A stretch of 64,000 nucleotides of DNA from contig NZ_CP134706.1 in NCBI RefSeq assembly GCF_038246755.1, positions 3,968,001 to 4,032,000 of the forward strand, given 5' to 3'. Position numbers and translations under genes: made by a program. Origin of the DNA: Micromonospora sp. FIMYZ51. GTDB taxonomy: Bacteria > Actinomycetota > Actinomycetes > Mycobacteriales > Micromonosporaceae. Position 1 is the stretch's first letter. Each line of letters begins with the position of its first letter. Below are positions 42,967-51,357 of this stretch, piece after piece. Under the pieces are notes generated by a model. The model was not told the DNA's origin. It worked only from the letters and a program-made list of their open reading frames with translations, and did not search any database.

Positions 42967-43983
42967 GTGCGGAACACTGAATCTCTGGTCTCGCCCGTGG
43001 TCGAGGCGTGGGCCACCTATCGGACCAGTTCCCAGGCGGACTGGCCGACCCGGCGGCTGTTGCGCGCCAAGGGGGAGACCCGGGTCAGCGTGGTGCTGCC
43101 GGCGCGCAACGAGGAGGCGACCGTCGGCGCCATCGTGTCGACCATCCGCGAGCACCTGATGGACCGGGTGCCGCTTGTCGACGAACTGATCGTGGTCGAC
43201 TCACGCTCCACCGACCGCACCGTCCAGGTGGCCCGGGACGCCGGCGCCGAGGTGGTCGGCCAGGACGCGATGACCCGTGGGTTGCCCCGGCTGACCGGCA
43301 AGGGCGACGCGCTCTGGGCCGGGCTGGCCGCGGCCGAGGGCGACGTGGTCGCCTTCGTCGATGCCGACCTGCGGGAGTTCCGGCCGCACTTCGTCACCGG
43401 GCTGCTCGGACCGCTGCTCACCGACCCCTCGGTCGACTTCGTGAAGGGTTTCTACCACCGGCCGTTGATCAGCACCAGCGGTGTGGAGGCCGACGGCGGC
43501 GGCCGGGTGACGGAGCTGATGGCCCGGCCGGTGCTGAACCTGTTCTGGCCGGAACTGGCCGGCTTCGTGCAACCCCTCGGCGGCGAGTACGCGGGCCGCC
43601 GGGAGGTGCTCGCGCGGGTGCCCTTCGTCTCCGGGTACGGCGTCGAGACCGCCATGCTCATCGACCTGCTCGAACTGGTCGGGTTGGACGCGCTGGCCCA
43701 GGTCGACCTCGGCGAGCGCAAGCACCGGCACCAGGACACCGCGGCGCTGGGCCGGATGTCCGCCCAGATCATGCTGACCGTTTGGTCGCGGTTGCAGCGG
43801 CGGGGCTGGGCGAATCCGGAGTTGCTGCCGACGCCCCTGTTGACCCAGTTCCGGCGGGGTGGCTCGGACGCCCTGCCGAACCTGGACCGGGAGATCGTCG
43901 TCAGCGACGTCTCGGTGGCGGAGCGGCCACCCCTGGCCGAACTGCGGCACCTGCTGCCGCGTCGGCGGGTCACCGCGGCGTGA
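42967..43983 (+). CDS. gpgS: Glucosyl-3-phosphoglycerate synthase
   Basis: The retaining GT-A glycosyltransferase of about 338 residues transfers glucose from a nucleotide sugar to 3-phosphoglycerate. This is the first step towards glucosylglycerate and methylglucose lipopolysaccharides. It has the nucleotide-binding start VSVVLPARNEEATVGAIV, VDSRSTDRTVQVARDAGAEV, the metal-binding FVDADLREF, and the C-terminal FVSGYGVETAMLIDLLE. The GTG at 42967 was preferred since CAGGGGG sits at good spacing. GTG 42961 is also in frame. Confidence 0.92.
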   Translation: MRNTESLVSPVVEAWATYRTSSQADWPTRRLLRAKGETRVSVVLPARNEEATVGAIVSTIREHLMDRVPLVDELIVVDSRSTDRTVQVARDAGAEVVGQDAMTRGLPRLTGKGDALWAGLAAAEGDVVAFVDADLREFRPHFVTGLLGPLLTDPSVDFVKGFYHRPLISTSGVEADGGGRVTELMARPVLNLFWPELAGFVQPLGGEYAGRREVLARVPFVSGYGVETAMLIDLLELVGLDALAQVDLGERKHRHQDTAALGRMSAQIMLTVWSRLQRRGWANPELLPTPLLTQFRRGGSDALPNLDREIVVSDVSVAERPPLAELRHLLPRRRVTAA

Positions 43984-44332
43984 CCGACCGGGCCGGCGGG
44001 CGGCGCCGGTCACCGTTTCGCCGAGGGGGAGGCGCGCCACGATGGGTTTCACCGCATCCCGAGCTGTACGGCGGATTCGACGGCGGCGACCGGGTCCGGG
44101 TCAACGGCGTCTCCGCCGGCGCTCCGGCGGTGATGGCTCGCCGCTACCTCGCCCGCTACCACCAACTACCTCGCCTCGGCCAGGCCGCAGCCCCGCTCCG
44201 GGCGGCCTGATCCGGCGTCGTCCGGCACCCGACCGCACGGTTTCACCCGGTCTCGCGCCGGGTAGTTGGCAGGCTCGCAAGAGATGGCGGGCAGTCGGCA
44301 GATTCCCGGGCGGGCGCGAGACGAGGGCGGAG
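43984..44332. other. Intergenic stretch with an unsupported short frame
   Basis: 349 bp lie between gpgS and the STAS/HATPase gene. A frame ending at 44210 gives a protein-like PELYGGFDGGDRVRVNGVSA but has no usable start, so it may be a remnant. The downstream part carries the SigB-type promoter at 44240-44265. Confidence 0.4.
44240..44265 (+). promoter_or_regulatory. SigB-type promoter for the STAS/HATPase gene
   Basis: GTTT at 44240-44243, a 16-nt spacer starting CACCCGG, and GGGTAG at 44260-44265. Spacing and flanking bases equal those of the DUF2231 promoter. The gene starts 68 bp downstream. Confidence 0.65.
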
Positions 44333-45061
44333 ATGGCGGGCCGGATCAGCTGCGAGGTACGGAACGGGTCACCCGTCACCGTCGTCGCCCTCACCGGCAC
44401 CCTCGACCTGACGAGCATGCGCGAGGCGTACGCGCTGCTGGACCGGTGCCTGGCCCGCCAGCCCGACGCGCTTGTGGTCGACCTGGCCGGGCTGACCGTA
44501 CGCGACAGCCTGGCGGTGTCGGTCCTCGCCGCCGCGGCCCGGCGTGCCGAGGACTGGCCGGCGGTGCCGATGGTGTTCTGCGCACCGCAGCCCGACACCT
44601 CCGCTCAGCTTGCCGCGTCGGCTGTCTGCCGGGTGCTGCCGCTCCGATCCACCTGCACCGAGGCGACCCGGGTGGCGGGCGCGGCGGCGGTCCCCCGGGT
44701 CCGGATACGCCTGGAGCCGGTGGCGGCGGCCTGCCGGCGAGCCCGGGAACTGGTCGCCGACGCCTGCGCCAGGTGGAATCTGCCGGAGGCGGTCGGGCCG
44801 GCCTCGGTGGTGCTCAGCGAACTGGTAGGCAACGTGGTCCGGCACGCCCGTACGCCGATGCAGGTCACCGTGACGTTGCGGCGGCCGTGGTTGCAGCTGG
44901 CGGTGATCGACGGCAGCCAGCGGCCGGCCCGACCCGGACACGCCGGGCTGCGCGACGAGGGCGGCCGGGGCCTGCTGCTGGTCCGCGAGCTGGCCGAGCG
45001 TTGGGGCAGTGCGCCGGCCGGCGACGGCAAGGCCATCTGGGCCACACTGCCGGCGAATTGA
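44333..45061 (+). CDS. STAS domain fused to an RsbW-like HATPase (anti-sigma type)
   Basis: The 242-residue protein has an N-terminal STAS domain (about 1-105: VTVVALTGTLDLTSMREAYA, DALVVDLAGLTVRDSLAVSV). A C-terminal GHKL ATPase domain follows (about 125-240: VLSELVGNVVRHARTPMQVT as N-box, and GGRGLLLVRELAERWG as G-box). This puts an anti-sigma antagonist and an anti-sigma kinase in one chain, both usually separate in SigB pathways. The Ser in DSLAV is the likely phosphosite. The SigB-type promoter upstream and a SigB/F sigma gene 2.3 kb away suggest feedback control. Confidence 0.87.
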   Translation: MAGRISCEVRNGSPVTVVALTGTLDLTSMREAYALLDRCLARQPDALVVDLAGLTVRDSLAVSVLAAAARRAEDWPAVPMVFCAPQPDTSAQLAASAVCRVLPLRSTCTEATRVAGAAAVPRVRIRLEPVAAACRRARELVADACARWNLPEAVGPASVVLSELVGNVVRHARTPMQVTVTLRRPWLQLAVIDGSQRPARPGHAGLRDEGGRGLLLVRELAERWGSAPAGDGKAIWATLPAN

Positions 45062-45082
45062 CCGAATTTCGCTCTTCCGCCT

Positions 45083-45108
45083 GGTTACATGGTCGGCGGG
45101 GCGGGTAG
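45083..45108 (+). promoter_or_regulatory. Weaker SigB-type promoter candidate before ctaD
   Basis: GGTT at 45083-45086, a 16-nt spacer and GGGTAG at 45103-45108 fit the relaxed GNNT consensus, 41 bp upstream of the ATG. It is weaker than the other sites because the first box is not GTTT. Confidence 0.35.
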
Positions 45109-45149
45109 CCACGCCCGTCCTTTTACGTCCTCCAGCGGGGTGAGCACTG

Positions 45150-47153
45150 ATGGCCAAGCGGGTTACCTCCGAATCCGGACAGGACCGGGGCCCGGCCATC
45201 CTGGCGCCGGCCCGGTTCGGCGGCTACCCCGGCCCACTGCGCGAACCCGTCCGGGGCGGAAAGCTGATCAGATTCCTGGCCACCACCGATCACAAGCAGA
45301 TCGGGTTGCTCTACCTGCTCACCTCGTTCGCGTTCTTCCTGGTGGCCGGGGTCGAGGCGATGCTGATCCGCGCCGAGTTGGCCCGCCCGGGGTTGCAGCT
45401 GCTCTCCGCCGAGCAGTACAACCAGCTCTTCACCTCGCACGGCGCGGTGATGCTGCTGCTGTTCGCCACCCCGGCGGCGTTCGGGTTCGGCAACTACATC
45501 GTGCCGATCCAGATCGGCGCGCCGGACGTGTCGTTCCCCCGGCTGAACGCCCTGGCGTACTGGCTGTACCTGTTCGGCGGGCTGATGGTGATCGGCGGCT
45601 TCCTGACGCCACAGGGCTCGGCCGACTTCGGGTGGACGGCCTACACGCCGCTGAGCACCGCCCAGCATTCTCCCGGCGTCGGGGCGAACATGTGGGTGAT
45701 CGGTCTGGTGGTGTCCGGTCTGGGCACCATTCTCGGCGCGGTCAACCTGATCACCACGATCCTGACCCTGCGCGCACCGGGCATGACCATGTTCCGGATG
45801 CCGATCTTCACCTGGAACATGCTCTTCACCAGCGTGCTGGTGATCCTCGTCTTCCCGCTGCTGGCCGCCGCGCTGCTGGCGCTGTCGGCGGACCGGCTGC
45901 TCGACGCGCACGTGTACAGCCCGGACACCGCCGGGCCGATGCTCTGGCAGCACCTGTTCTGGTTCTTCGGGCATCCCGAGGTCTACATCATCGCGCTGCC
46001 GTTCTTCGGCGTCATCACCGAGATCATTCCGGTCTTCTCCCGTAAACCGATCTTCGGCTACACCGGCCTGGTGCTGGCCACCATCGCCATCACCGTGCTC
46101 TCCATGACGGTCTGGGCACACCACATGTTCGCCACCGGCCAGGTGCTGCTGCCGTTCTTCAGCATCCTCAGTTACCTGATCGCCGTACCGACCGGGGTGA
46201 AGTTCTTCAACTGGATCGGCACCATGTGGAAGGGACAGCTCACCTTCGAGACGCCGATGCTGTTCGCCATCGGCTTCCTGGTCACCTTCCTGCTCGGTGG
46301 GCTCACCGGCGTGCTGCTGGCCGCCCCACCGGCCGATTTCCACACCCACGACACCTACTTCGTGGTCGCGCATTTCCACTACGTCGTCTTCGGTACGGTC
46401 GTCTTCGCGCTCTTCGGCGGCTTCTACTTCTGGTGGCCGAAGATGACCGGACGGCTGCTCGACGAGCGGCTCGGCAAGCTGCACTTCTGGACCATGTTCA
46501 TCGGCTTCCACGGCACCTTCCTGGTGCACCACTGGCTGGGCAACGAGGGCATGCCTCGGCGCTACGCCGACTACCTGCCCACCGACGGCTTCACCACGCT
46601 GAACACGATCTCCAGCATCTTCGCCTTCGTACTCGGCGCGTCCACCCTGTTCTTCATCTGGAACGCCTGGAAGTCCTGGCGGTTCGGGGAGCTGGTGACG
46701 GTGGACGACCCGTGGGGCTTCGGCAACTCGCTGGAGTGGGCGACCACCTGTCCGCCACCGCTGCGCAACTTCGACCGGATGCCCCGGATCCGCTCCGAGC
46801 GCCCGGCCTTCGACGCCAAGTACGGCGAGCTCGTCTCCGATCTGGGGCGCGACCTGCCACAACGCGCCACCCGCCCGCCGCAGGAACTGCACGAGGAGTT
46901 CCACCGCGAGCCGCATCCGCGCGAGTCGCCAAGCGCCGAAGGCGCGCACGGTGCCCGGGAAGCCGTCGCGTACCAACCCACGCCGCAGTCCGGGGCGCGG
47001 CCCATCGAGGTGCCGGATCCGGAAGAGATTCGCCGGCCGAGCTTCGAGGAGACCGACGAGCCGGAGCAGAACCCGTTGGGTGGGGAACGCAGCCCGCAGC
47101 CCAACGACCGGTGGCGGCATCCGCGCGGGCACGGCGACACCCCGGAGAACTGA
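45150..47153 (+). CDS. ctaD: Cytochrome c oxidase subunit I
   Basis: This 667-residue heme-copper oxidase catalytic subunit has twelve membrane helices. Ligands are visible: [16 protein letters not shown] (low-spin heme His), [11 protein letters not shown] (CuB His, with the Glu and Tyr region), [10 protein letters not shown] (two CuB His) and [10 protein letters not shown] (heme a3/heme a His). The hydrophilic C-terminal tail from about 555 to 667 is longer than usual and acidic/Pro-rich. It is solitary: subunits II and III are not adjacent, so it is probably an extra ctaD used under particular conditions. Confidence 0.95.
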   Translation: MAKRVTSESGQDRGPAILAPARFGGYPGPLREPVRGGKLIRFLATTDHKQIGLLYLLTSFAFFLVAGVEAMLIRAELARPGLQLLSAEQYNQLFTSHGAVMLLLFATPAAFGFGNYIVPIQIGAPDVSFPRLNALAYWLYLFGGLMVIGGFLTPQGSADFGWTAYTPLSTAQHSPGVGANMWVIGLVVSGLGTILGAVNLITTILTLRAPGMTMFRMPIFTWNMLFTSVLVILVFPLLAAALLALSADRLLDAHVYSPDTAGPMLWQHLFWFFGHPEVYIIALPFFGVITEIIPVFSRKPIFGYTGLVLATIAITVLSMTVWAHHMFATGQVLLPFFSILSYLIAVPTGVKFFNWIGTMWKGQLTFETPMLFAIGFLVTFLLGGLTGVLLAAPPADFHTHDTYFVVAHFHYVVFGTVVFALFGGFYFWWPKMTGRLLDERLGKLHFWTMFIGFHGTFLVHHWLGNEGMPRRYADYLPTDGFTTLNTISSIFAFVLGASTLFFIWNAWKSWRFGELVTVDDPWGFGNSLEWATTCPPPLRNFDRMPRIRSERPAFDAKYGELVSDLGRDLPQRATRPPQELHEEFHREPHPRESPSAEGAHGAREAVAYQPTPQSGARPIEVPDPEEIRRPSFEETDEPEQNPLGGERSPQPNDRWRHPRGHGDTPEN

Positions 47154-47159
47154 ACCGGA

Positions 47160-47219
47160 CGCCGCGGCGCCGCCCGGCCGACCGGCCACGCCGCGGCGCC
47201 GCCCGGCCGACCGGCCACG
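47160..47219. repeat. Two-copy 31-bp direct repeat after ctaD
   Basis: A unit of about 31 bp beginning GCCGCGGCGCCGCCCGGCCG is present twice in tandem between convergent ctaD and the sigma factor gene. No gene is seen. Confidence 0.8.
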
Positions 47220-47319
47220 CCGAGTCGGTCCGCCCCGGCACCGGCCGCAGATCAGCAGGCCGGCTCCAGCAGGCGCAGACCGAGGTCTGCCTCGACCAAC
47301 CCGGCACCGGGCCGGGCGG

Positions 47320-48198
47320 TCAACGGACCCGGGACGACGACACCGGCCCGGGTTCCTTCGTCTTCGACTCGGACTCGGCGGGGCCGTTCTGCCAGGGCGG
47401 CGGTGTGTCGGCAAGCATCGCCTGGCGCAGCCAGGTCAGCGCCCGCGACAGCAGCCGTGACACGTGCATCTGCGAGATGCCGAACCGGGCCGCGATCTCG
47501 GCCTGGGTCTGGTTGCCGTAGAACCGCATCGCCAGGATCCGCCGCTCCCGCCAGGGCAACCGGTGCAGCAGGCCGCTGACGGTCACCCGGTCGTCCACCG
47601 ATTCCAGCGCGATGTCGGACTCGCCGACCAGGTCACCGAACTCGGCCGAACTCTCCCCGCCCACCGGGGCGTTGAGCGAGGCCGGACTGTACCCGGCCGC
47701 CGACTCCAGCGCGGCGAGGATCTCCTCTTCCGGGGTCTCCAGCCGCTTCGACAACTCGGCGACCGTGGGCGCCCGGGACAGTTCGCTGGTCAAGGCCGCC
47801 GTCGCCTGGCCGACCTCGAGGATCAGGTCACGCAGCCGACGGGGCACGTGTACGCCCCAGGTCCGGTCCCGGAAGTGCCGCTTGATCTCACCCACGATGG
47901 TGATCGCGGCGTACGCCGTGAAGGAACCACGTTCCGGGTCGTACCGGTCGACGGCGTTGACCAGGCCCAGCCGGGCCACCTGTTCCAGATCCTCGAGCGG
48001 TTCCCCGCGCCCCCGGTACCGCCGGGCCAGCCGGCCCGCGAACGGCAACGCGAAGCGCACCAGGTCGTCGCGTGCCTCCTGGCGCCGTTCGGGCGGCAGA
48101 CCTTCGATCCGCGCCGCGTACGCCAGTGCCGCCGAGTCCAGATCCTCAAGTCCCCGATCGGTCGGTGGTGGTGTGGTCGTGCTGGTCTGTCCGAACAT
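47320..48198 (-). CDS. SigB/SigF/SigG-type alternative RNA polymerase sigma factor
   Basis: The 292-residue sigma factor lacks region 1.1. Region 2 has LEDLEQVARLGLVNAVDRYD and FTAYAAITIVGEIKRHFRD, and region 3 has VPRRLRDLILEVGQAT. Region 4 carries a helix-turn-helix (RMRF-type LAMRFYGNQTQAEIAARFGI then SQMHVSRLLSRAL). This subgroup recognises GTTT...GGGTA promoters, several of which occur in this window. The ATG at 48198 follows GAGGGAGG. The Ser/Pro-rich tail is unconserved. Regulation is likely by partner-switching proteins such as the nearby STAS/HATPase fusion. Confidence 0.92.
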   Translation of the reverse strand: MFGQTSTTTPPPTDRGLEDLDSAALAYAARIEGLPPERRQEARDDLVRFALPFAGRLARRYRGRGEPLEDLEQVARLGLVNAVDRYDPERGSFTAYAAITIVGEIKRHFRDRTWGVHVPRRLRDLILEVGQATAALTSELSRAPTVAELSKRLETPEEEILAALESAAGYSPASLNAPVGGESSAEFGDLVGESDIALESVDDRVTVSGLLHRLPWRERRILAMRFYGNQTQAEIAARFGISQMHVSRLLSRALTWLRQAMLADTPPPWQNGPAESESKTKEPGPVSSSRVR

Positions 48199-48432
48199 CC
48201 GCGCCTCCCTCAGGAAGGACCCCGCCCGGATTCGCCGAACACCGGGCACGTGCGTGGGCACGCACGGGCCTGTGCGTGGGTTACGTGACTGGGATGCCAG
48301 CGGGCGACGGCGCCATGCCACGCCAAGGTGATCAGCCTGTCGCAGCCGGCGGTGTTCCCGCTCCGTAGGTACTCAATCACGGGATCGCGGGTTCGCGAGG
48401 ATGTTTCGCCAGCCCTGCGGTTGCCAGTCTGT

Positions 48433-49878
48433 CTAGCTGACGAGCAGGCCCTCGCGGGTGCCGATGTCCCGCAGCACGGCGAGCGCGTCCGCCACCTCCA
48501 GCGGCGGCGGGACGGGCAGGTCGCAGGGCTGGGCACGGAGCACTTCGGTGGCCCGGCGGGTGGGCACCGAGGTGACCGGGTACCCCCGGGCGGCGGTACG
48601 GTCCAGCGCCCGGCGGCGTCGACCGAACCCAGCCACCGCCAGCCACTGCGGCAGACCGGCCAGCGCCGGCGAGCGTACGCCCGGCGGCTCCGGCAGCACG
48701 TCCACCGAGCTGAACGCGCCGCTGCCGGCCAACCACCACTCCACCTGCTCGACGCTGCGGCGCGTGGCGTTCTCGCACCAGTACGGCACCAGGCCGGCCC
48801 GGAGCACCTGCCACGGGTCGAGCAGCCGGCCGCACTCGACCACCAGCCGGTCGCCGGTCTTACCGGCGGCCCGCAGCCAGTGCCGGTACAGGTCGGCGAT
48901 GGCGGCGCTGAGCACCTCCGGGGCCGGGAACACCAGGCGACGCAGCCGGTGGGTGTGCCGCGCGGTCCACTCCCGGACGTCGAGTTCGAAACCGGACTCC
49001 ACCGCGTGCTCGGCAGCGGCGGGCGCGGCGCCGATCTCCGGCAGCTCCCAGTGCGTACGGTTGCCACCGGCCGAGCGCAACACCTGCCGCAGCGCGTGGC
49101 TGTCGGGGTGAAAATCCACCGGATCCAGCCCACTGCCCGGACAGCCCACCTGGAAGCTGTGCCCGTCGGCGGTCTCCAGCACCGGCCAGGTGCGGCCGTC
49201 GCGCAGCACCAGCACCGGCGCACCGGGGGCGAGCCGCTCGGCCAGGAACCGGCGGTACGCGGTCGGCAGCCGACGCCAGCGGGCGGTCAGCAGCACCGTG
49301 GCACCGGCGAGGGCACCCCGGCTGGCCGGGCAGTGCACCTGGCGAAGGTGCAGGTCGGGGTTGCCGGCGAGCAGCCGCCCGGCGAGCCCGGCACCGTGGT
49401 CCAGGGCCGCGCGGGGGTGCTCCACCGCGCCCTGCGGCCAGTGCGCGATCATCTCGAACCCGGCGGGCAGCCAGGGCACCCCGAGCGCCACCGCCAGATG
49501 TGCGGCGGCGCCGTGCGGCGAGCCCACCAGCACGCCCGGGTAGCGGCGGCAGGGGTACTGGTCGGCGAACCAGCGGGCGACCCGTTCGGCGTCCACCTCG
49601 GCCGCCTGCCCGGCGGTGAGGGCGACCCGGCCCACGGCCCGCGTGGCCACCGCCCGGCGGACCGGCTCGGGCGTGCCGGCGAAGCGGGACACCGGCGGGC
49701 CGGTGTGACCGAGATCGGCGCAGTCGGTGCCGCGCAGCGCGCGGGCGATGGCCGCGACGAGGGTCCGGGCGATGCTGCCGGCGGCCACCACCCGGTCGCC
49801 GGCCAGGCCGGCACCCTCAGCCGTCAGCCCTGGGCGCACCTTGCGCACCGGATCCACCCTGCCTCGTTCGCTCGCCAC
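48433..49878 (-). CDS. Conserved actinobacterial protein of unknown function
   Basis: This 481-residue soluble protein begins with a glycosyltransferase- or hydrolase-like alpha/beta part (YPGVLVGSPHGAAAHLAVAL, then WLPAGFEMIAHW). It continues with SFQVGCPGSGLDPVDFHPDS and YWCENATRRSVEQVEWWLAG. I recognise no family or catalytic motif with certainty. The start is a GTG with a weak ribosome-binding site. It is flanked by the sigma factor gene and a palindromic repeat. Confidence 0.72.
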   Translation of the reverse strand: MASERGRVDPVRKVRPGLTAEGAGLAGDRVVAAGSIARTLVAAIARALRGTDCADLGHTGPPVSRFAGTPEPVRRAVATRAVGRVALTAGQAAEVDAERVARWFADQYPCRRYPGVLVGSPHGAAAHLAVALGVPWLPAGFEMIAHWPQGAVEHPRAALDHGAGLAGRLLAGNPDLHLRQVHCPASRGALAGATVLLTARWRRLPTAYRRFLAERLAPGAPVLVLRDGRTWPVLETADGHSFQVGCPGSGLDPVDFHPDSHALRQVLRSAGGNRTHWELPEIGAAPAAAEHAVESGFELDVREWTARHTHRLRRLVFPAPEVLSAAIADLYRHWLRAAGKTGDRLVVECGRLLDPWQVLRAGLVPYWCENATRRSVEQVEWWLAGSGAFSSVDVLPEPPGVRSPALAGLPQWLAVAGFGRRRRALDRTAARGYPVTSVPTRRATEVLRAQPCDLPVPPPLEVADALAVLRDIGTREGLLVS

Positions 49879-49979
49879 GCGGCGGGCTTCCCGCCTCGAT
49901 GCGGGTTAAACAGGGCATCCTCTCACCGAACGGCATCAACCAGCGGATCGCGGCCACCCCGCCGTCCACGCCAAATCCC

Positions 49980-50128
49980 GCCCACCCCGCCCCACCGCAC
50001 TCCCCCACCCGCACTCCCCCACCCGCACTCCCCCACCCGCACTCCCCTACCACGGCGATCTTGCACTTTCGGTCGCCGTTTCACGCCTTTTATCAGCTTT
50101 CGGGGCGACCAGAAGTGCAAGATCGGCG
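49980..50128. repeat. GATCTTGCA palindrome with an adjacent CACTCCCCCACCCG array
   Basis: Four 14-bp CACTCCCCCACCCG units (to 50045) precede the inverted arms GCGATCTTGCACTTTC (from 50059) and GAAGTGCAAGATCGGC (about 50110). This is the second copy of the 42624-42750 element. The palindrome overlaps the 3' end of the ThDP-enzyme gene and supplies its last ~27 codons and stop. Confidence 0.75.
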
Positions 50129-51357
50129 AGGTTGGGGCGGTGGGCTCGGTCGAGGACCATCTCCAGGACGCAGGGGCGGTCGGCGGCTAGGGCCGCGTCC
50201 CAGGCGGCCCCCACCAACCGCGACCGGTCCACCCGTACGCCGTGCAGGCCGAGCAGCCGAGCCCAGCCGGCGTAGGGCACGTCGTCGGTCCCCGGCCGGT
50301 ACCCGGCTTCGGTGCGGGTGTTGAGCACCACGACCACCAGGCGCGGATCGGGCCAGGTCGGCCAGCGCCGGGCGACGGTGACCAGTTCGGTCAGGCCGTG
50401 CGGGTGCATGCCGGCGTCGCCGGTCAGGGCAAGCACCGGCTGATTCGGGTCGGCCAGCTTGGCGGCCACCGCGTACGGCAGCGCGCCGCCGGCGGGGGTG
50501 TCGCCGACGGCGAGTCCCGACCGTGGGTGCAGGTGCCGGGCGTACCCGGTGAGAATCGAATCGCCGTCGATCACCACGCTGCCCCGAGCCGGCAGCCGGA
50601 CGGACAGTTCGTCGAGCACCAGCCCTACATCGAGCAGCGACCCGGCCAGCTCTGGTTCGAGCGGGCCTGACCCGGTCAGCCCCGGCCCGGTCAGCCCGGA
50701 CCGGGTCAGCCCGGACCCGGCCAGCCCGGACCCGGGCAGCTCGGACCCGGCCAGCCCGGACCGGGTCAGCTCCGGTTCGAGTGGGCCGGAGTTTGCCGGC
50801 CAGTCGGTCGCGGACGGGGGGTCGGGTGCGGTGTGCCGGGGCAGCACCAGGCAGGCCGGTCCGGCGCCGGTCGCCGCGTACCGGACCGCCTCGTCGACAA
50901 GTTGCGCGACCTGGCCCGCCTCGGCGGCGTACCGCACATGCCGGCAGAGCCCGGCGAACAGGCGCTCGACCCGTACCGCGAACAGGCGCTCGACCCGCAC
51001 CTCCGGAGCGGCGGGCCGGTCGGCCTCGGGGTCACCGGGTGGGTCGTCCGCGCCCACCATCGCCAGCACCGGCAGACCCGGCCGCCAGGCCGCCTCCAAG
51101 CCGCTGAGCAGCCCGTACGCGCCCGGACCCGGTGGCGCCAGACAGACGCCGAGACCGCCGGTGAGCCGGGCGTGCCCGGCGGCCATGAACGCGGCGCTCT
51201 CCGCGTGCCGGGTGGGTACGAACTCCGGCTCGCCACCGGCCGCCGTCAACGCCTCGACAAGTGGTGCGACCGCCTCGCCCGGCTGACCGAAGACCCGTGG
51301 TACCCGCCAGGCCGCCAACCGCGCGACGAGCGCCTGCGCCCCGCTGCGGTCAGGCAC
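50047..51357 (-). CDS. Thiamine-diphosphate-dependent enzyme lacking the central domain
   Basis: The 436-residue protein has an N-terminal Pyr domain (RVFGQPGEAVAPLVEAL, catalytic Glu in TRHAESAAFMAAGHAR). It also has a C-terminal PP domain (GDTPAGGALPYAVAAKLA, GDAGMHPHG with downstream VVVLNTRTEAGY). Acetolactate-synthase-like enzymes have about 550 residues. Here the middle domain is replaced by a linker of SGL(T/A)G pentapeptide repeats at about 200-235. A 9-residue duplication (RVERLFAV/G) is also present. The last ~27 residues come from a palindromic repeat. The GTG start overlaps the baeRF-type gene by 8 bp. Activity is uncertain. Confidence 0.8.
   Translation of the reverse strand: MPDRSGAQALVARLAAWRVPRVFGQPGEAVAPLVEALTAAGGEPEFVPTRHAESAAFMAAGHARLTGGLGVCLAPPGPGAYGLLSGLEAAWRPGLPVLAMVGADDPPGDPEADRPAAPEVRVERLFAVRVERLFAGLCRHVRYAAEAGQVAQLVDEAVRYAATGAGPACLVLPRHTAPDPPSATDWPANSGPLEPELTRSGLAGSELPGSGLAGSGLTRSGLTGPGLTGSGPLEPELAGSLLDVGLVLDELSVRLPARGSVVIDGDSILTGYARHLHPRSGLAVGDTPAGGALPYAVAAKLADPNQPVLALTGDAGMHPHGLTELVTVARRWPTWPDPRLVVVVLNTRTEAGYRPGTDDVPYAGWARLLGLHGVRVDRSRLVGAAWDAALAADRPCVLEMVLDRAHRPNLADLALLVAPKADKRRETATESARSPW

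Noticed and set aside
40121..43159. 1,012-residue plus-strand frame opposite secA2
   Set aside because: Shadow of the secA2 codon pattern. No family features; SecA motifs are unambiguous on the minus strand.
43984..44210. Short gene ending PLRAA at 44210
   Set aside because: No start codon with ribosome-binding site in the frame and no recognised family.
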